Source: Actinomyces vulturis (GTDB lineage: Bacteria > Actinomycetota > Actinomycetes > Actinomycetales > Actinomycetaceae). From it: a DNA stretch of 64,000 nt. The translations under genes and the position numbers were made by a program. The first letter of the stretch is position 1. Each line of letters begins with the position of its first letter. The notes under the pieces are model-generated. The model saw only the letters and a program-made list of their open reading frames with translations. It did not search any database and was not told the DNA's origin. Of the stretch, positions 28,260 to 39,247 are shown piece by piece. The stretch lies in assembly GCF_001687305.1 (NCBI RefSeq), contig NZ_LZRK01000004.1, forward strand, positions 1 through 64,000. The letters run 5' to 3'.

Positions 28260-28724
28260 TTAGGCGCGTGTACGTTCGCTCTGTTGACGAAGGAGATCGT
28301 CCGGAATCGTATCCGGGACCATAACACCTTCTGTCAGCGCGATGCGATCGGAGACCTCACGTAAGACGACTGCCAAAGGGATATCCAAGGCTTGGCAAAT
28401 GGAGGCAAGCAACTCAGAGGAAGCTTCCTTCTGACCCCGCTCAACCTCAGAAAGATAGCCCAAGGACACTCGCGCTCCAGAGGAGACCTCACGAAGCGTG
28501 CGTCCCTGGCGCTGACGCGCGTTTCTTAGTACCTCGCCAATTTCACGGCGGAGGAGGACCGGCTCTTGCTTAGGAATGTCCACAGGGCCACGGTACCTCG
28601 TCCATGCCGGTTGGCGCATCAAACTGGGCCCACCGGGGCGGTTCATGTTAGCCACGCTGTAGGCGCTACGAGGGTGTGTTGTGTTGTTCATCGTTAGGTA
28701 CAACCACGGTTTCTTATTCTTCAT
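28260..28724 (-). CDS. clgR: XRE-family regulator, ClgR-like
   Basis: A helix-turn-helix of the Cro/C1 type spans about residues 54-110 ([40 protein letters not shown]). The gene order pgsA-cinA-clgR-recA-recX is the ClgR locus of actinobacteria, where ClgR activates clp protease genes under proteolytic stress. ClgR proteins are themselves Clp substrates through their C-terminal residues; this one ends in RTRA. The N-terminal 45 residues are unlike the family and the start is uncertain: ATG at 28724 and at 28691 are both possible. Confidence 0.82.
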   Translation of the reverse strand: MKNKKPWLYLTMNNTTHPRSAYSVANMNRPGGPSLMRQPAWTRYRGPVDIPKQEPVLLRREIGEVLRNARQRQGRTLREVSSGARVSLGYLSEVERGQKEASSELLASICQALDIPLAVVLREVSDRIALTEGVMVPDTIPDDLLRQQSERTRA

Positions 28725-28788
28725 TCCCCAGCTAACTCAAGGGACAAGTGATTCGTGCCACGCAATATCGCTGTAGCACTGTTGTACG

Positions 28789-28818
28789 TTGAGTAAAAGC
28801 GTTACTGAAATTACTCAA
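28789..28818. repeat. Inverted repeat at the cinA end / clgR upstream region
   Basis: TTGAGTAA (28789-28796) and TTACTCAA (28811-28818) are perfect 8-bp complements with 14 bases between. The right arm overlaps the cinA stop. It may be a weak 3' hairpin of cinA or an operator for clgR, which is autoregulated in relatives. Confidence 0.4.
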
Positions 28819-29386
28819 TGAATAGGGCACGCTGTGATAAGAGTTCGAGTGCGAGGTTCAGCACCTCAATTACGCTCTGCCACCGAATATCTGAACGCTC
28901 ACCAGATAGACGAAGCTCACGATGAGCAGTAATCGGCTCGGAATTCGGACTAGATAAATGCGCAGCAATCCACACGGTTCCTTGCGGCTTTCCGTAGGAG
29001 GGACCCGGGCCTGCCACACCTGTAGTCGCTAACCCGAGGCAAGCGGAAAAAAGTGTGCGCACTCCGCTAGCCATCTGTTGGGCAACTACCGGATCAACTG
29101 GTGAGTAGGTATCTAACCGTCCAAGATCAACGCCAAGAATAGAATTCTTCGTATCAGTTGCGTAGGTAACCACTCCCCCACGTAACACATCAGACGCACC
29201 CGGAATATCAGCAAGAGTGGACGTCACTAACCCTGCTGTTAAGGATTCGGCACAACTCAAAGTCAGACCGCGGCGTCGGCACGTAGTAAGCAACTGACGG
29301 GCACAGTCCTGCGCTTGCTGAGTAAGGACGTTATCTGCCGCCATGTCAGCAGATGGAGTACTCATGCAGCACGGCTCATTTGCCAC
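28811..29386 (-). CDS. cinA: CinA C-terminal-like nicotinamide-nucleotide amidase
   Basis: The PncC/CinA C-terminal domain deamidates nicotinamide mononucleotide, recycling NAD by-products. Motifs AESLTAGLVTSTLADIPGAS, FRGG-like LRGGVVTYA, and ATTGVAGPGPSYGKPQGTVW are present. The N-terminal MoCF-like domain of full CinA is absent, as usual in actinobacteria at this locus. Length 191 residues. It overlaps pgsA by 25 bp. Confidence 0.9.
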   Translation of the reverse strand: MANEPCCMSTPSADMAADNVLTQQAQDCARQLLTTCRRRGLTLSCAESLTAGLVTSTLADIPGASDVLRGGVVTYATDTKNSILGVDLGRLDTYSPVDPVVAQQMASGVRTLFSACLGLATTGVAGPGPSYGKPQGTVWIAAHLSSPNSEPITAHRELRLSGERSDIRWQSVIEVLNLALELLSQRALFIE

Positions 29387-29964
29387 GCGCTCTTGATGTA
29401 ATCGATACCGGTGACCACAGTGACAACTAATGCTGCACCGATAATTCCATCACTAATGACCACGAGCCAGTGGGCTACAGAATCGGGCAGGAACATCGAC
29501 CAAGGGGTGAGCAGTCCAACCAACCCAGTCATCTGCAAAGTTGTCTTGATCTTTCCTCCACGTGAAGCAGCCATCACAGCCTTGCGAATCAGCACCATAC
29601 GCATCAGTGTGATGCCCAGTTCTCGAACCAGAATAATGATGGTCACCCACCACCACAGGCGCCCATTGACACTGAGTAGAATGAATGCAGAAAGCGTCAA
29701 CGCCTTATCGGCGATTGGATCGGCAATTTTGCCGAAGTTTGTGATGAGGTTTCGACTTCGTGCGAGGTAACCATCAAGGTTATCGGTCCAGCTTGCTACC
29801 AAGAAAATGACGGTAGCGATAAGCATGCCACGGTCTGTGTCTTGGAGCGCGTAGGCGATGAAGAACGGCACCATGATGATGCGCGCCACCGTCAGAACAT
29901 TAGCAATGTTCAGTACAGGGGCTTGGGGCTGGGACCTAGGGACGGAATTATTCATCATCAACAC
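29362..29964 (-). CDS. pgsA: CDP-diacylglycerol--glycerol-3-phosphate phosphatidyltransferase
   Basis: An integral membrane CDP-alcohol phosphotransferase making phosphatidylglycerol phosphate. The full signature D-G-x2-A-R-x8-G-x3-D-x3-D is visible from DGYLARSR to GKIADPIAD. About five transmembrane segments are evident. The locus position between ftsK and cinA favours PgsA over other family members. Its product, phosphatidylglycerol, is the substrate of the nearby LysX. Confidence 0.92.
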   Translation of the reverse strand: MLMMNNSVPRSQPQAPVLNIANVLTVARIIMVPFFIAYALQDTDRGMLIATVIFLVASWTDNLDGYLARSRNLITNFGKIADPIADKALTLSAFILLSVNGRLWWWVTIIILVRELGITLMRMVLIRKAVMAASRGGKIKTTLQMTGLVGLLTPWSMFLPDSVAHWLVVISDGIIGAALVVTVVTGIDYIKSAWQMSRAA

Positions 29965-29987
29965 TCTATACCGTGCAGGAAGACTCG

Positions 29988-32852
29988 TTAATAGGATGGT
30001 CCGCGTCCAGTCAGGCTCCAGGCATCTTCGGAGTCTTCATCGGAGGAGTCGTCATACCAGGACTCACTCTCGGGAACGTGAGAGGTGGCGTTGCCATCGC
30101 TAAGCGGGTCAGTAGCATAACGATCAGTGGGAAGGCTGACGCCACGTGGCTGGCCAGCAGAAGGCTCTATCAGCGATTCATCGTCGAGTAACTCAGCACT
30201 ATCCGTACTGCCTGGCGCGCCGCCGTCACCACGAATGTAGGCAAGAGTTTCGTCAAGTTGTTCAGGCTGGACAAGCACATCACGGGCTTTAGAACCTTCA
30301 GAGGGGCCCACAATTTCGCGTGACTCAAGCAAATCCATAAGGCGACCTGCTTTAGCGAAACCTATACGCAGTTTACGCTGCAGCATCGAGGTGGAGCCGA
30401 ATTGACTGGTGATAATCAGTTCAGCTGCCTGAAGCAGAAGATCCATATCGTCACCGATTTCTTCGTCAATTTGTTTCTTGACTTCGGGAACGATGACATC
30501 TTCACGGTAAACCGGCTGAAGCTGTCCCTTCACGTGGTCCACCACCGAACGTATCTCTTTCTCAGTGACCCATGATCCCTGAACACGAATAGGTGTGGAA
30601 GCACCTGGTCCAAGATAGAGAGCATCACCTTGCCCGGTCAGGGATTCTGCGCCGTTCTGGTCAAGGATCACTCGAGAGTCGAGTTGAGAAGCGGTAGCAA
30701 AGGCCAAGCGTGACGGCACGTTGGACTTAATCAAACCAGTAACCACTTGAGCGACAGGACGCTGAGTAGCCAAAACGAGGTGAATACCAGCAGCACGCGC
30801 TAACTGAGTAATACGCTGGATGGAGGCTTCGACATCTTTCGGCGCAGTCATCATGAGGTCGGCAAGCTCATCGACCACCACAAGCAGATAGGGATACGTG
30901 GTAATTTCACGCTGAGAGCCAGGGGGCGGAACGACTTCACCAGCGAGAACAGCCTTGTTGAAATCATCGATGTGTTTGTATCCGAAGGATGCAAGATCGT
31001 CATAACGCATATCCATTTCACGCACGACCCATTCAAGGGCTTCAGCAGCCTTCTTGGGACTAGTGATAATCGGCGTGATGAGATGCGGAATACCTTCGTA
31101 AATCGTCAGTTCCACGCGTTTAGGATCAACGAGGACCATGCGAACTTCTGCAGGCGTTGCTCGCATCATAATCGAAGTAATCATGGAGTTGACGAAAGAG
31201 GACTTACCAGAACCCGTCTGACCGGCAACAAGCAGGTGAGGGGTCTTGGCAAGATTGGTAACGATGTAGTTGCCTTCAACATCTTTACCCAAACCAACAG
31301 TCAACGGATGGGCCTGTTTGGTAGCTGCAGGTGAACGCAACACGTCACCCAACTTCACCATTTCGCGGTCCGTGTTCGGGATTTCAATACCGATAGCGCT
31401 CTTGCCGGGAATAGGCGTGAGGATACGAATCTCATCACTGGCCACCGCATAAGCAATGTTCTTTTCTAAACCGGTGATACGTGAGACATTCACTCCGTGC
31501 CCGCGGTGGATTTCATAACGGGTAACTTGAGGTCCTCGAGTGTAACCGGTGACAGATGCGTCAACGTTGAACTCAGTAAAAACATTTTGCAGGGCTTGCA
31601 CCACAGCATCGTTGGCCGCGCTGCGGGTAGCGTGCTCAGGGCCCGCTGTCAGCAATGATTCGTGCGGAAGTGAGTATGGAGTGCCATCAGGCAAGTCCAT
31701 AGTGATGTCGAGTGCGTCAACCACGGGTACTTCATCTGCATTGGCATCGGGACTGACAGATTTCTTATCCAACACCAAATTGCTGGCAGTATCGTTTACC
31801 GTCTCAACTCGGGTGCGCTGAGTAGGAGCAACCTCAACAGACTCGTTATTCGTACTGCTAAGAACTGTGGTTTGTTGATCATCAAGTGACTGCCCCTGCA
31901 TTTCATCAGCGTCGAAGAGATGAGGATTATCGTGAGCGGCACTGCGACGAGAAGCCTCGGCAGTGCGTTTGGCGCGACGCTGTGCGGGGCTAAGACCGGC
32001 TTCACTCAATGGATCAGCCTCGGGCTCATCAAAAGACGTTGCTACATCAAGGACATCTGTGTGCTCAGAATCTGCGGAACGTGCAGGCGAGGCTGCGCTG
32101 GAAGCATTCTTACGGCGTCGACCATTACCGACGGGGCGCACCGGAGCATCAGTAGCGATAGCACTACGGAAAGGCTCATCAGCATCGTATTCATCGATAC
32201 CGTCAGCAAGAGCTTGACCGCGAACACGAGCAAGTGCACGCTGTGCAAGGGAGTCAGAACGTTCTTCACGTGCCGGGCGACGTTCATTCACAGCAGCACG
32301 AATATCAGCCACGCTCCGTCCGGAGATGACCAATAGGGAGAACAGCAAAAGAAGTAGCAGAAGAAAAAATGCGCCAACAGAACTAAATAGTTGAGCAAGA
32401 GGGTAGCCGATAAACCATCCGAGTACACCCCCAGCACTCTCCAGGCGGGCGATACCGTCGCTGAATGAGGGATTGGATGAGAATATTTGGATCATGCCCG
32501 TCAAGGCTGCCATGACACCCAAACTTCCTACGGCGACGCGTGCATGCACCTTAGAAAGTTCATGGTTTTTCAGCATGGCAATACCTAAGGCCGCAAGCAA
32601 GAGCGGAACTAGCACACCAAGGATGCCAACGGGGCCAGCAGCGATGTGGTGAAGGATAGTACCGGCTGCGCCCGAGGTGTTAAACCATTCGCGCAACGCA
32701 AGAACTGCAGCCAGAGCAAGGAAAAAGAATGCCCAGGCAGTGCGTGCCAAGGGATGCATACCCTTTCTCTGTGCGACAGGTACCCCAGTTTGGGGTTTCG
32801 CACCATGCGTAGAGGAACGGGAGGGGCGTGAAGAAGGTCGTGACTGAGCCAT
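29988..32852 (-). CDS. ftsK: DNA translocase FtsK
   Basis: A division-septum DNA pump that clears the chromosome and activates XerCD at dif; xerD is in this window. Four N-terminal transmembrane helices (about residues 32-180) are followed by a 200-residue acidic low-complexity linker, then the motor with Walker [16 protein letters not shown] and Walker [14 protein letters not shown]. The DNA-reading gamma winged-helix domain is near the end ([20 protein letters not shown]). Length 954 residues. It precedes pgsA by 23 bp. Confidence 0.95.
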   Translation of the reverse strand: MAQSRPSSRPSRSSTHGAKPQTGVPVAQRKGMHPLARTAWAFFFLALAAVLALREWFNTSGAAGTILHHIAAGPVGILGVLVPLLLAALGIAMLKNHELSKVHARVAVGSLGVMAALTGMIQIFSSNPSFSDGIARLESAGGVLGWFIGYPLAQLFSSVGAFFLLLLLLLFSLLVISGRSVADIRAAVNERRPAREERSDSLAQRALARVRGQALADGIDEYDADEPFRSAIATDAPVRPVGNGRRRKNASSAASPARSADSEHTDVLDVATSFDEPEADPLSEAGLSPAQRRAKRTAEASRRSAAHDNPHLFDADEMQGQSLDDQQTTVLSSTNNESVEVAPTQRTRVETVNDTASNLVLDKKSVSPDANADEVPVVDALDITMDLPDGTPYSLPHESLLTAGPEHATRSAANDAVVQALQNVFTEFNVDASVTGYTRGPQVTRYEIHRGHGVNVSRITGLEKNIAYAVASDEIRILTPIPGKSAIGIEIPNTDREMVKLGDVLRSPAATKQAHPLTVGLGKDVEGNYIVTNLAKTPHLLVAGQTGSGKSSFVNSMITSIMMRATPAEVRMVLVDPKRVELTIYEGIPHLITPIITSPKKAAEALEWVVREMDMRYDDLASFGYKHIDDFNKAVLAGEVVPPPGSQREITTYPYLLVVVDELADLMMTAPKDVEASIQRITQLARAAGIHLVLATQRPVAQVVTGLIKSNVPSRLAFATASQLDSRVILDQNGAESLTGQGDALYLGPGASTPIRVQGSWVTEKEIRSVVDHVKGQLQPVYREDVIVPEVKKQIDEEIGDDMDLLLQAAELIITSQFGSTSMLQRKLRIGFAKAGRLMDLLESREIVGPSEGSKARDVLVQPEQLDETLAYIRGDGGAPGSTDSAELLDDESLIEPSAGQPRGVSLPTDRYATDPLSDGNATSHVPESESWYDDSSDEDSEDAWSLTGRGPSY

Positions 32853-33010
32853 GATGAGGCTAAAGTAACTGCCGTTGTACCCTGACTTGGTACGGCGCGC
32901 CGCAGAATCGCTCCGGTGGTGTTTCTTTCACACCACGTTGACACCGAAACGTCCTCGTAATCACCAGTCACAAGCAGCAGTCACGCCGCAATGATGCCAG
33001 GTGAAGTGCC

Positions 33011-33979
33011 TCAGGACTCGCTTGAATACCTTGAAATGTTTAATGATGCTGATTCCACAGGTTCAGCGGATTCTAAAATGGCATCGATTTCAGAGCGGTG
33101 CGGGGACTGTGCAGGCCCGCGGTATCTCACACTCACAGAGGCAGCAGCATTTGCGCGTCGTGCTGCTTCATAAATGTCCATGCCTTCCATAAGGGAAGCA
33201 ACAAGAACACCGGTATGGGTGTCGCCTGCGCCCGTGGTGTCAACAACCCGTTGAGAAAAACCAGGAATCAGTTCAATAGGACCATCGACCGGCCAGAGTT
33301 TGCAGCCTTTGTCGCCAATGCGCCGAACTAAGAGAGCATCAGGGGCTGCTTCGCGCAGTGCTTCACGAGAACCAAGGCGCTCTTCAAGCACTGCGATTTC
33401 CTTGTCATTACCGGTGACAATAGTGGCGCGATTAAGGACGCAACTGAGAATGGAGTCGGGAATTTCGGATTCGGCAGGGCCAAAATCGATAACAAGTCCT
33501 ACGCCTTCGGGTAGGTTACACAACCATGAAGCGATACATTCACGGCTGGATTCGTGGGCAAGATCGTAACCGTTGGCATAGACGTAATCACCGGGTAGAA
33601 GATCAACGCGGTTTAAGTCATCAATCTGAGGTTCGGCTTCCACCCCCTGGGTGGTGATGAAAGTCCGGCGACCGTCAGGCTCGATAAGGGTGGTGCAGGT
33701 TCCAATATCTCCTACGAGTTCTTCAACCACGAGTTCCACACCATCACGCATCATGGCACTACGCGCCAGTGCCGAGTTCGGCCCGGTTCCCAATGTCGCT
33801 GCTAGTGCCGAAGGTACTCCTTGGCGGGCTACAGCGCAGACCACCGTGTATCCGCCACCAACGGCGGGGCCATTCGATGTTGCGGTCACCGCTCCACCAG
33901 GTTGAGGAACCTTAGAGACATGAAGCGGGAGGTCCATGAGTACCGATGCTGTTGAGACAAAACAAGCGGGGCGACGCAC
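33011..33979 (-). CDS. PfkB-family sugar/nucleoside kinase
   Basis: A ribokinase-fold kinase. The C-terminal signature DTTGAGDTHTGV carries the anion-hole and catalytic Asp, and the N-terminal Gly-rich GPAVGGGYTV fits the substrate side. The frame is open upstream into lysX, but the GTG at 33979, with GGAG nine bases before it, clears lysX by 16 bp (322 residues). Substrate cannot be read from the sequence; ribose, fructose or a nucleoside are typical. It follows lysX on the same strand. Confidence 0.82.
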   Translation of the reverse strand: MRRPACFVSTASVLMDLPLHVSKVPQPGGAVTATSNGPAVGGGYTVVCAVARQGVPSALAATLGTGPNSALARSAMMRDGVELVVEELVGDIGTCTTLIEPDGRRTFITTQGVEAEPQIDDLNRVDLLPGDYVYANGYDLAHESSRECIASWLCNLPEGVGLVIDFGPAESEIPDSILSCVLNRATIVTGNDKEIAVLEERLGSREALREAAPDALLVRRIGDKGCKLWPVDGPIELIPGFSQRVVDTTGAGDTHTGVLVASLMEGMDIYEAARRANAAASVSVRYRGPAQSPHRSEIDAILESAEPVESASLNISRYSSES

Positions 33980-33995
33980 ATTCACAATCTCCACG

Positions 33996-36900
33996 CTAGC
34001 GCACCGGACGTGAATATGGGAAAGCAATGACATCACGAATTGTAGGTGCACCGGTTACGAGCATGGCGATGCGGTCTACTCCAATTCCTAGTCCACCGGT
34101 AGGGATAAGGCCTAATTCGAGCGAACGAAGGAAGTCCTCATCTAAACTCATCGCTTCCGGGTCACCTGCTGCTGCACGCAACGATTGAGCGGTAAAGCGA
34201 TCACGCTGTTCACCGGGGTCCGTCAGTTCCGTGTATGCGGTACCAAGTTCGGTCCCCCAAGCAACCAGATCCCAGCGTTCTGCCAGGCGTGAGTCATGAC
34301 GATGATGACGCGTCAGTGGGCTGGTTTCTACAGGGAAGTCTTTGTAGAAAGTCGGAAGTGTAGTACGTGATTCAACGAATTCGTCGTAGAACGCATCAAT
34401 GCATTCGCCAACCCCAGCGGCCGGAGGGAGATTGATATCGAGTGCAGCGGCCAGATCCCGAAGTTCGTCCAATGGGGTATCGACACTGATATCACGACCT
34501 ACTGCGCGACTAATTGCATCATGAACGCTAACCACTGGCCACTCACCAGCGATATCGACACCAACATAGTCCACTCCCCCGCGGTGTAGGACAAACGGAG
34601 CGCCTTCGGTACCTGGTGTACCCGCCGGACGTAAAGCAATAGCTTCTCCATGAATAGCCACTGCTGCGTCTTTAATGAGTACTTCGGTCAGCGCACGCAT
34701 AGTCATGTAATCGCCATGAGCAACATAAGCTTCCAAGGAAGTGAACTCAGGGTTGTGGGTAGCGTCAACACCTTCGTTACGGAAGTTGCGGCCGATTTCG
34801 AATACATGACTCATTCCTGCTACCGCAAGGCGCTTGAGGAAGAGTTCAGGGGCGATACGAAGAAAAACATCCGCATCGTAAGCATTGAGGTGAGTGATGA
34901 ATGGACGCGCATTCGCCCCGCCATGGACAGACTGAAGAATAGGAGTTTCTACTTCGGTGTAGCCAAGACGCGAGAGGGTATGACGCATCGTGGTGACGAT
35001 ATGGGAGCGCTGGCGAATAAGGTCCAATGCGTCAGGGTCAGCAAGAAGTTGAACAGTACGCGATGCGGATGCAGGAACCTCAACAGTAAGTTGACCTTCA
35101 TCGTTGCGGCGTGCACGCGGTGGTGCACTAAGTGCCTTTGAAAGAATTCGCCAACTAGTGACGTTGACAGAAAGTTCGCCGGTATTCGTCACCATGGCAA
35201 GGCCATCAACTACCACAATATCTCCACGACCTACAGACGAACGCCACTCACTCATACGTGAGCCGGGCATGTCTTCAGCGAGAACCAACTGGAGACGGTC
35301 ATGGGAACCAGAGATGTCCACAAACATCAAGCCACCGTGGTCACGGATGACACGGACACGTCCTTCGACACGCAGCATCATCGGTTCATCGTGGTCGGTT
35401 TGTGCCCATAGGGCGATACGATCACGTGCCACCTGTGGAGTTACGCCTGGTTCCACGCCAACTGGATATGCATCAATGCCCTGATCAAGCAGAGTCTCAA
35501 GGGCGGTGCGACGACGTTTATCTTCATCGCTCAAACGGCGTGAGGGCATCAGAGCGCGAACGTGGTCAGCGACCTGTTGAGCCACGATGGTGACGTACTC
35601 TTCGGAACGAATACCGGGTTCTGCTGAGGTTCCGCGTTGACGAATCCACTTAGGGATAGGAATAAAGCCTTCAAGAATTCCTGCTGCAAGCACTACTTGA
35701 GCAAACTGGGCGGCATCAAGGAAGCATAAGTAACGAGGCTTCCACGAAGGGCCATACTTCGCATTGGATTCATACAATTGTTCCAACTGCCAGAAATGGG
35801 ATGCTTTGCGCATAATCCAAGCCAGTGCGCGGGCCTGGAGGGAAGCATCAACGGCGAGCCCATCAACGAAGATGGTGCGGAACATGGCGAAGTTCAGTGA
35901 GATTCGATCGATACCCATGGAAGGACCTTCGGTCAGCAAGGCTGCCACCATGGCTTCATTCACGCCATTAGTTGCGTTGGGGCTTCGGCGCATCACGTCG
36001 AGGCTGGCACCACGCATTCCCCATGGTGAAAAACCGAGAAGTGCTTCGAGTTCTCCCTCGGCGTTATGGACAGTGGTGATGACTTCACGGGCATCAACGT
36101 CATCGAAGATACGGTCAAGAGCCATAGAAAAGCCGCGTTCTTCACCATCACGCCAAAGATCTGCACATTCGCGAAGTTGTTCACGTTCACCGTGAATGAT
36201 GTCTCCCAGTCGGCGAACCTGAACGGTGGCTCCGCTGGCGCGGACGCGACGCACCGCTTTGGATACCTGTGGATGGGCGCGGAGTTCAAAATCGGCGGCC
36301 GTGATAATAGCTTCGTCACCCATACGACGAACGCTAAGACCGGCCTCTTTAAATGCGCGTGCGCCTTCTTCACCGGTGCTAATGACAGCTGGTACCCAAC
36401 CGTAGGAGCGACATTCATCGAGCCAGGCAGCAATGGCTTGATCCCAAGAGTCTCGATGCCCGAGAGGATCACCTGCGGCTAATGCCACACCGGCTTTTAC
36501 ACCAAAGGAAATAGCACTGCGGCCATCGGGGGAAAAGACAGTAAGCCGGTCACGGCGGGTTGCGAAGTATCCCAGGGAGTCATCTCCTGCTTCCAGGAGA
36601 AGTCCACGAACCTTGAGATCATCACCAGGATGAGGGGCGCGTGTTGCTCCACGCAGGAACACAACCAGGGCAAGGATGACAACTCCTGCAGCCAAAAGCG
36701 ACAACAGGAATCCTGCCCAAGCTGGTCCCGTACCGGTAGGGTCGCCGAGGAAGATTTTAGTTTCTGGGCCGAGGGTACGAACGATAACCCAGTGGAAACG
36801 ATCCTTAATGGTCAGTAGCGAGTGGTGGAAAGGTGTCACCAAAAGCAGGCCAAAGGCAGTCACCATGCTCAGGCCGATGACCAACACGGTCAGTGCTTCA

Positions 36901-37388
36901 ATCCATGCGCCAGGAATGATTCGTCCGGGGAAGGCATCTCGGACACGCCACATCAAGATAAGGATGCCCAGTGAGACTAATGTAGCCACGGGTGCGGTGA
37001 TGAGTGCCCACGCCGTAGGGTTGTCCATGGTACTGGGGGTGGTAGCGGCCGTGAAGAGGCTGACAATAAGGCCGATTCCGGCGATGACGTTGAGGATCTC
37101 CAGAATGATGGCCAAAGTCCAGGCGATACGTTTACGCCGCAAAGCTGCTGTTGCCCAAACAAGAAGGAGCACAGCTCCGAAGACGGACGCACCCGTAGGA
37201 ATACCGAGCCAGGTGAAAGGTTCACTCACCACGGTATAGAAGCGTGAGTGGTGAAGCCCTAAGCCACCGAGGAAAGAAAGCAAGGCAGCTGCTTGGAGCA
37301 GTTTGGCCATGATGCCAGGCACCCGGTCTAACCAGGTCCGGGTGAAGGGGCCTAGTCGCCGGCGTGTGGTACGTGTGGGTGTGGCCAT
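33996..37388 (-). CDS. lysX: Bifunctional lysylphosphatidylglycerol synthase / lysyl-tRNA synthetase LysX
   Basis: A membrane protein that charges tRNA-Lys and transfers lysine to phosphatidylglycerol, lowering surface charge and protecting against cationic peptides. Order: six to seven transmembrane helices (first about 250 residues), the MprF-type DUF2156 transferase domain (FGVKAGVALAAGDPLG), an OB-fold anticodon domain (VRVIRDHGGLMFVDISG) and a class II synthetase core (motif 2 FRNEGVDATHNPEF, motif 3 GLGIGVDRIAML). The architecture equals M. tuberculosis LysX. The ATG at 37388 has GAGGAAG upstream, giving 1130 residues. Whether a separate lysS exists cannot be seen here. Confidence 0.94.
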   Translation of the reverse strand: MATPTRTTRRRLGPFTRTWLDRVPGIMAKLLQAAALLSFLGGLGLHHSRFYTVVSEPFTWLGIPTGASVFGAVLLLVWATAALRRKRIAWTLAIILEILNVIAGIGLIVSLFTAATTPSTMDNPTAWALITAPVATLVSLGILILMWRVRDAFPGRIIPGAWIEALTVLVIGLSMVTAFGLLLVTPFHHSLLTIKDRFHWVIVRTLGPETKIFLGDPTGTGPAWAGFLLSLLAAGVVILALVVFLRGATRAPHPGDDLKVRGLLLEAGDDSLGYFATRRDRLTVFSPDGRSAISFGVKAGVALAAGDPLGHRDSWDQAIAAWLDECRSYGWVPAVISTGEEGARAFKEAGLSVRRMGDEAIITAADFELRAHPQVSKAVRRVRASGATVQVRRLGDIIHGEREQLRECADLWRDGEERGFSMALDRIFDDVDAREVITTVHNAEGELEALLGFSPWGMRGASLDVMRRSPNATNGVNEAMVAALLTEGPSMGIDRISLNFAMFRTIFVDGLAVDASLQARALAWIMRKASHFWQLEQLYESNAKYGPSWKPRYLCFLDAAQFAQVVLAAGILEGFIPIPKWIRQRGTSAEPGIRSEEYVTIVAQQVADHVRALMPSRRLSDEDKRRRTALETLLDQGIDAYPVGVEPGVTPQVARDRIALWAQTDHDEPMMLRVEGRVRVIRDHGGLMFVDISGSHDRLQLVLAEDMPGSRMSEWRSSVGRGDIVVVDGLAMVTNTGELSVNVTSWRILSKALSAPPRARRNDEGQLTVEVPASASRTVQLLADPDALDLIRQRSHIVTTMRHTLSRLGYTEVETPILQSVHGGANARPFITHLNAYDADVFLRIAPELFLKRLAVAGMSHVFEIGRNFRNEGVDATHNPEFTSLEAYVAHGDYMTMRALTEVLIKDAAVAIHGEAIALRPAGTPGTEGAPFVLHRGGVDYVGVDIAGEWPVVSVHDAISRAVGRDISVDTPLDELRDLAAALDINLPPAAGVGECIDAFYDEFVESRTTLPTFYKDFPVETSPLTRHHRHDSRLAERWDLVAWGTELGTAYTELTDPGEQRDRFTAQSLRAAAGDPEAMSLDEDFLRSLELGLIPTGGLGIGVDRIAMLVTGAPTIRDVIAFPYSRPVR

Positions 37389-37437
37389 GGTAGGGCTTCT
37401 TCCTCGGTGTGGTAACGAACGTGAATGAGGGGAGGTT

Positions 37438-39129
37438 TTATGCCTCAATCACGACGGGCACGATCATGGGACGACGACGAAGGCGGCGTGCCACCCAGCG
37501 ACCCAGTGTGCGGCGCATGGCTTGTTGCATGGAGTGTGTATCAGCGTTGCCGCTTCGCAGAGCTTGATTAAGAGCATCAGTAACATCTGGAAGGATTTCG
37601 TCGAAGACGGAATCATCTTCAGCCATGCCGCGAGCTTGAATATGAGGCCCGGCAAGAATGGTTCCAGTCGATCTTTCCACCACCGCGTAGACGGACACAA
37701 AGCCTTCTTCTGCGAGAATTCGACGATCTTTAAGTTCGGTTTCGTCAATTTCGCCAACGCTTGCTCCGTCAACATAAACGTAACCACACGGTACTTGGCC
37801 GGCAATGCGTGCTTGGCCTTCGTCAAGGTCAACTACCACGCCATCTTCACAAAGCATGACGTTGGATGGATCAATACCTGTTTTGACAGCCAGTGCTCCA
37901 TTGGCCACAAGGTGGCGAATTTCGCCGTGAATAGGCATGACATTTTCAGGCTGGACAATGTTGTACACATGGAGGAGTTCTTCACTCGTGGCGTGACCCG
38001 AAACGTGAACACGTGCATTGGCCTGATGAACAACACGTGCGCCGAGTCGCATCAGTTGGTTAATAACGCGAAAAACGGAGTTTTCGTTACCCGGAATCAA
38101 TGAGGAAGCGAAGATCACCGTGTCACCGGGCTCAATGGTGATGGAGCGGTGTTCTCCATGTGCCATGCGGCTAAGAGCTGCCATGGGTTCACCCTGACTG
38201 CCAGTTGCCATCAGGACACGACGGTCCATGGGCAGATCACCGATGTCTCGTGCGTCGATGAGCACGTTGTCAGGGATCGTAAGAAAGCCGAGTTCAGAAG
38301 CGATGGTCATGTTACGAACCATGGAGCGACCGATCAAGGCGACCTTGCGGCCGTGAAGAGCCGCGGCGTCGAGAACTTGTTGGACGCGGTGTACGTGAGA
38401 GGAGAAGGAGGCCACCACGATTTGTCCTTCAGATTCTCCAAAGACGCGGTCAAGAACTGGGCCAATTTCGCGTTCGTGAGCGACCATACCGGGAACCTCG
38501 GCGTTGGTAGAGTCCACGCAGAACAGGTCCACGCCCTCTTCACCGAATCGGGCAAAAGACCGCAGATCGGTGATGCGCCCGTCAATGGGCAAAGAATCCA
38601 TCTTAAAGTCGCCGGTGATGAGAACATTGCCTGCAATAGTGCGAATCATGCAGGCCATTGCATCCGGAATGGAATGGTTGACGGCTACGAATTCAAGGTC
38701 AAAGGGGCCGTAAGAGACTTCTTCATGCTCCTTAACTTCACGCAGAACAGGGGTGATGCGGTGTTCTTTAAGTTTGGCTTCGACAAAAGCAAGGGTAAGT
38801 TCACTACCGACAAGAGGAATGTCTTCACGCAAGCGAAGCAGATAAGGTACGCCACCGATGTGATCCTCGTGGCCATGAGTGAGCACACAGGCCACCACGT
38901 CATCGATGCGGTCAATGATGTAATCAAAGTCCGGAAGAATTAAGTCCACACCGGGCTGCGTTTCCTCAGGGAAAAGCACACCGCAGTCGACAATGAGGAG
39001 TTTGCCGTTAACTTCGAACACCGTCATGTTACGACCCACCTCCCCAAGTCCTCCGAGAGGAACTACGCGCATGGCGCCCTGTCGCAATGGTGCAGGAGTC
39101 TGTAATTGAGGAAATTGAGTCACACTCAT
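37438..39129 (-). CDS. rnj: Ribonuclease J
   Basis: A metallo-beta-lactamase/beta-CASP RNase with endonuclease and 5'-3' exonuclease activity, for mRNA decay and rRNA maturation. The zinc motif THGHEDHIGG is at residues 84-93, with further ligands in GNVLITGDFKMD. The beta-CASP motif region includes SGHATSEELLHVYN. Length 563 fits RNase J. It precedes lysX; in many actinobacteria rnj is near dapA and ftsK, and ftsK is 4.6 kb downstream here. Confidence 0.95.
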   Translation of the reverse strand: MSVTQFPQLQTPAPLRQGAMRVVPLGGLGEVGRNMTVFEVNGKLLIVDCGVLFPEETQPGVDLILPDFDYIIDRIDDVVACVLTHGHEDHIGGVPYLLRLREDIPLVGSELTLAFVEAKLKEHRITPVLREVKEHEEVSYGPFDLEFVAVNHSIPDAMACMIRTIAGNVLITGDFKMDSLPIDGRITDLRSFARFGEEGVDLFCVDSTNAEVPGMVAHEREIGPVLDRVFGESEGQIVVASFSSHVHRVQQVLDAAALHGRKVALIGRSMVRNMTIASELGFLTIPDNVLIDARDIGDLPMDRRVLMATGSQGEPMAALSRMAHGEHRSITIEPGDTVIFASSLIPGNENSVFRVINQLMRLGARVVHQANARVHVSGHATSEELLHVYNIVQPENVMPIHGEIRHLVANGALAVKTGIDPSNVMLCEDGVVVDLDEGQARIAGQVPCGYVYVDGASVGEIDETELKDRRILAEEGFVSVYAVVERSTGTILAGPHIQARGMAEDDSVFDEILPDVTDALNQALRSGNADTHSMQQAMRRTLGRWVARRLRRRPMIVPVVIEA

Positions 39130-39247
39130 AGCCTACCTGAGTGTGCTAGGCAACGCTGGTTCTCCCACGCATTGCCATGTGGCAACTATCCTTTGCAATT
39201 GCACTCTTGGCCTGGGTGTCGCGAAGAGGGAATCGGCAGCGCTAATA

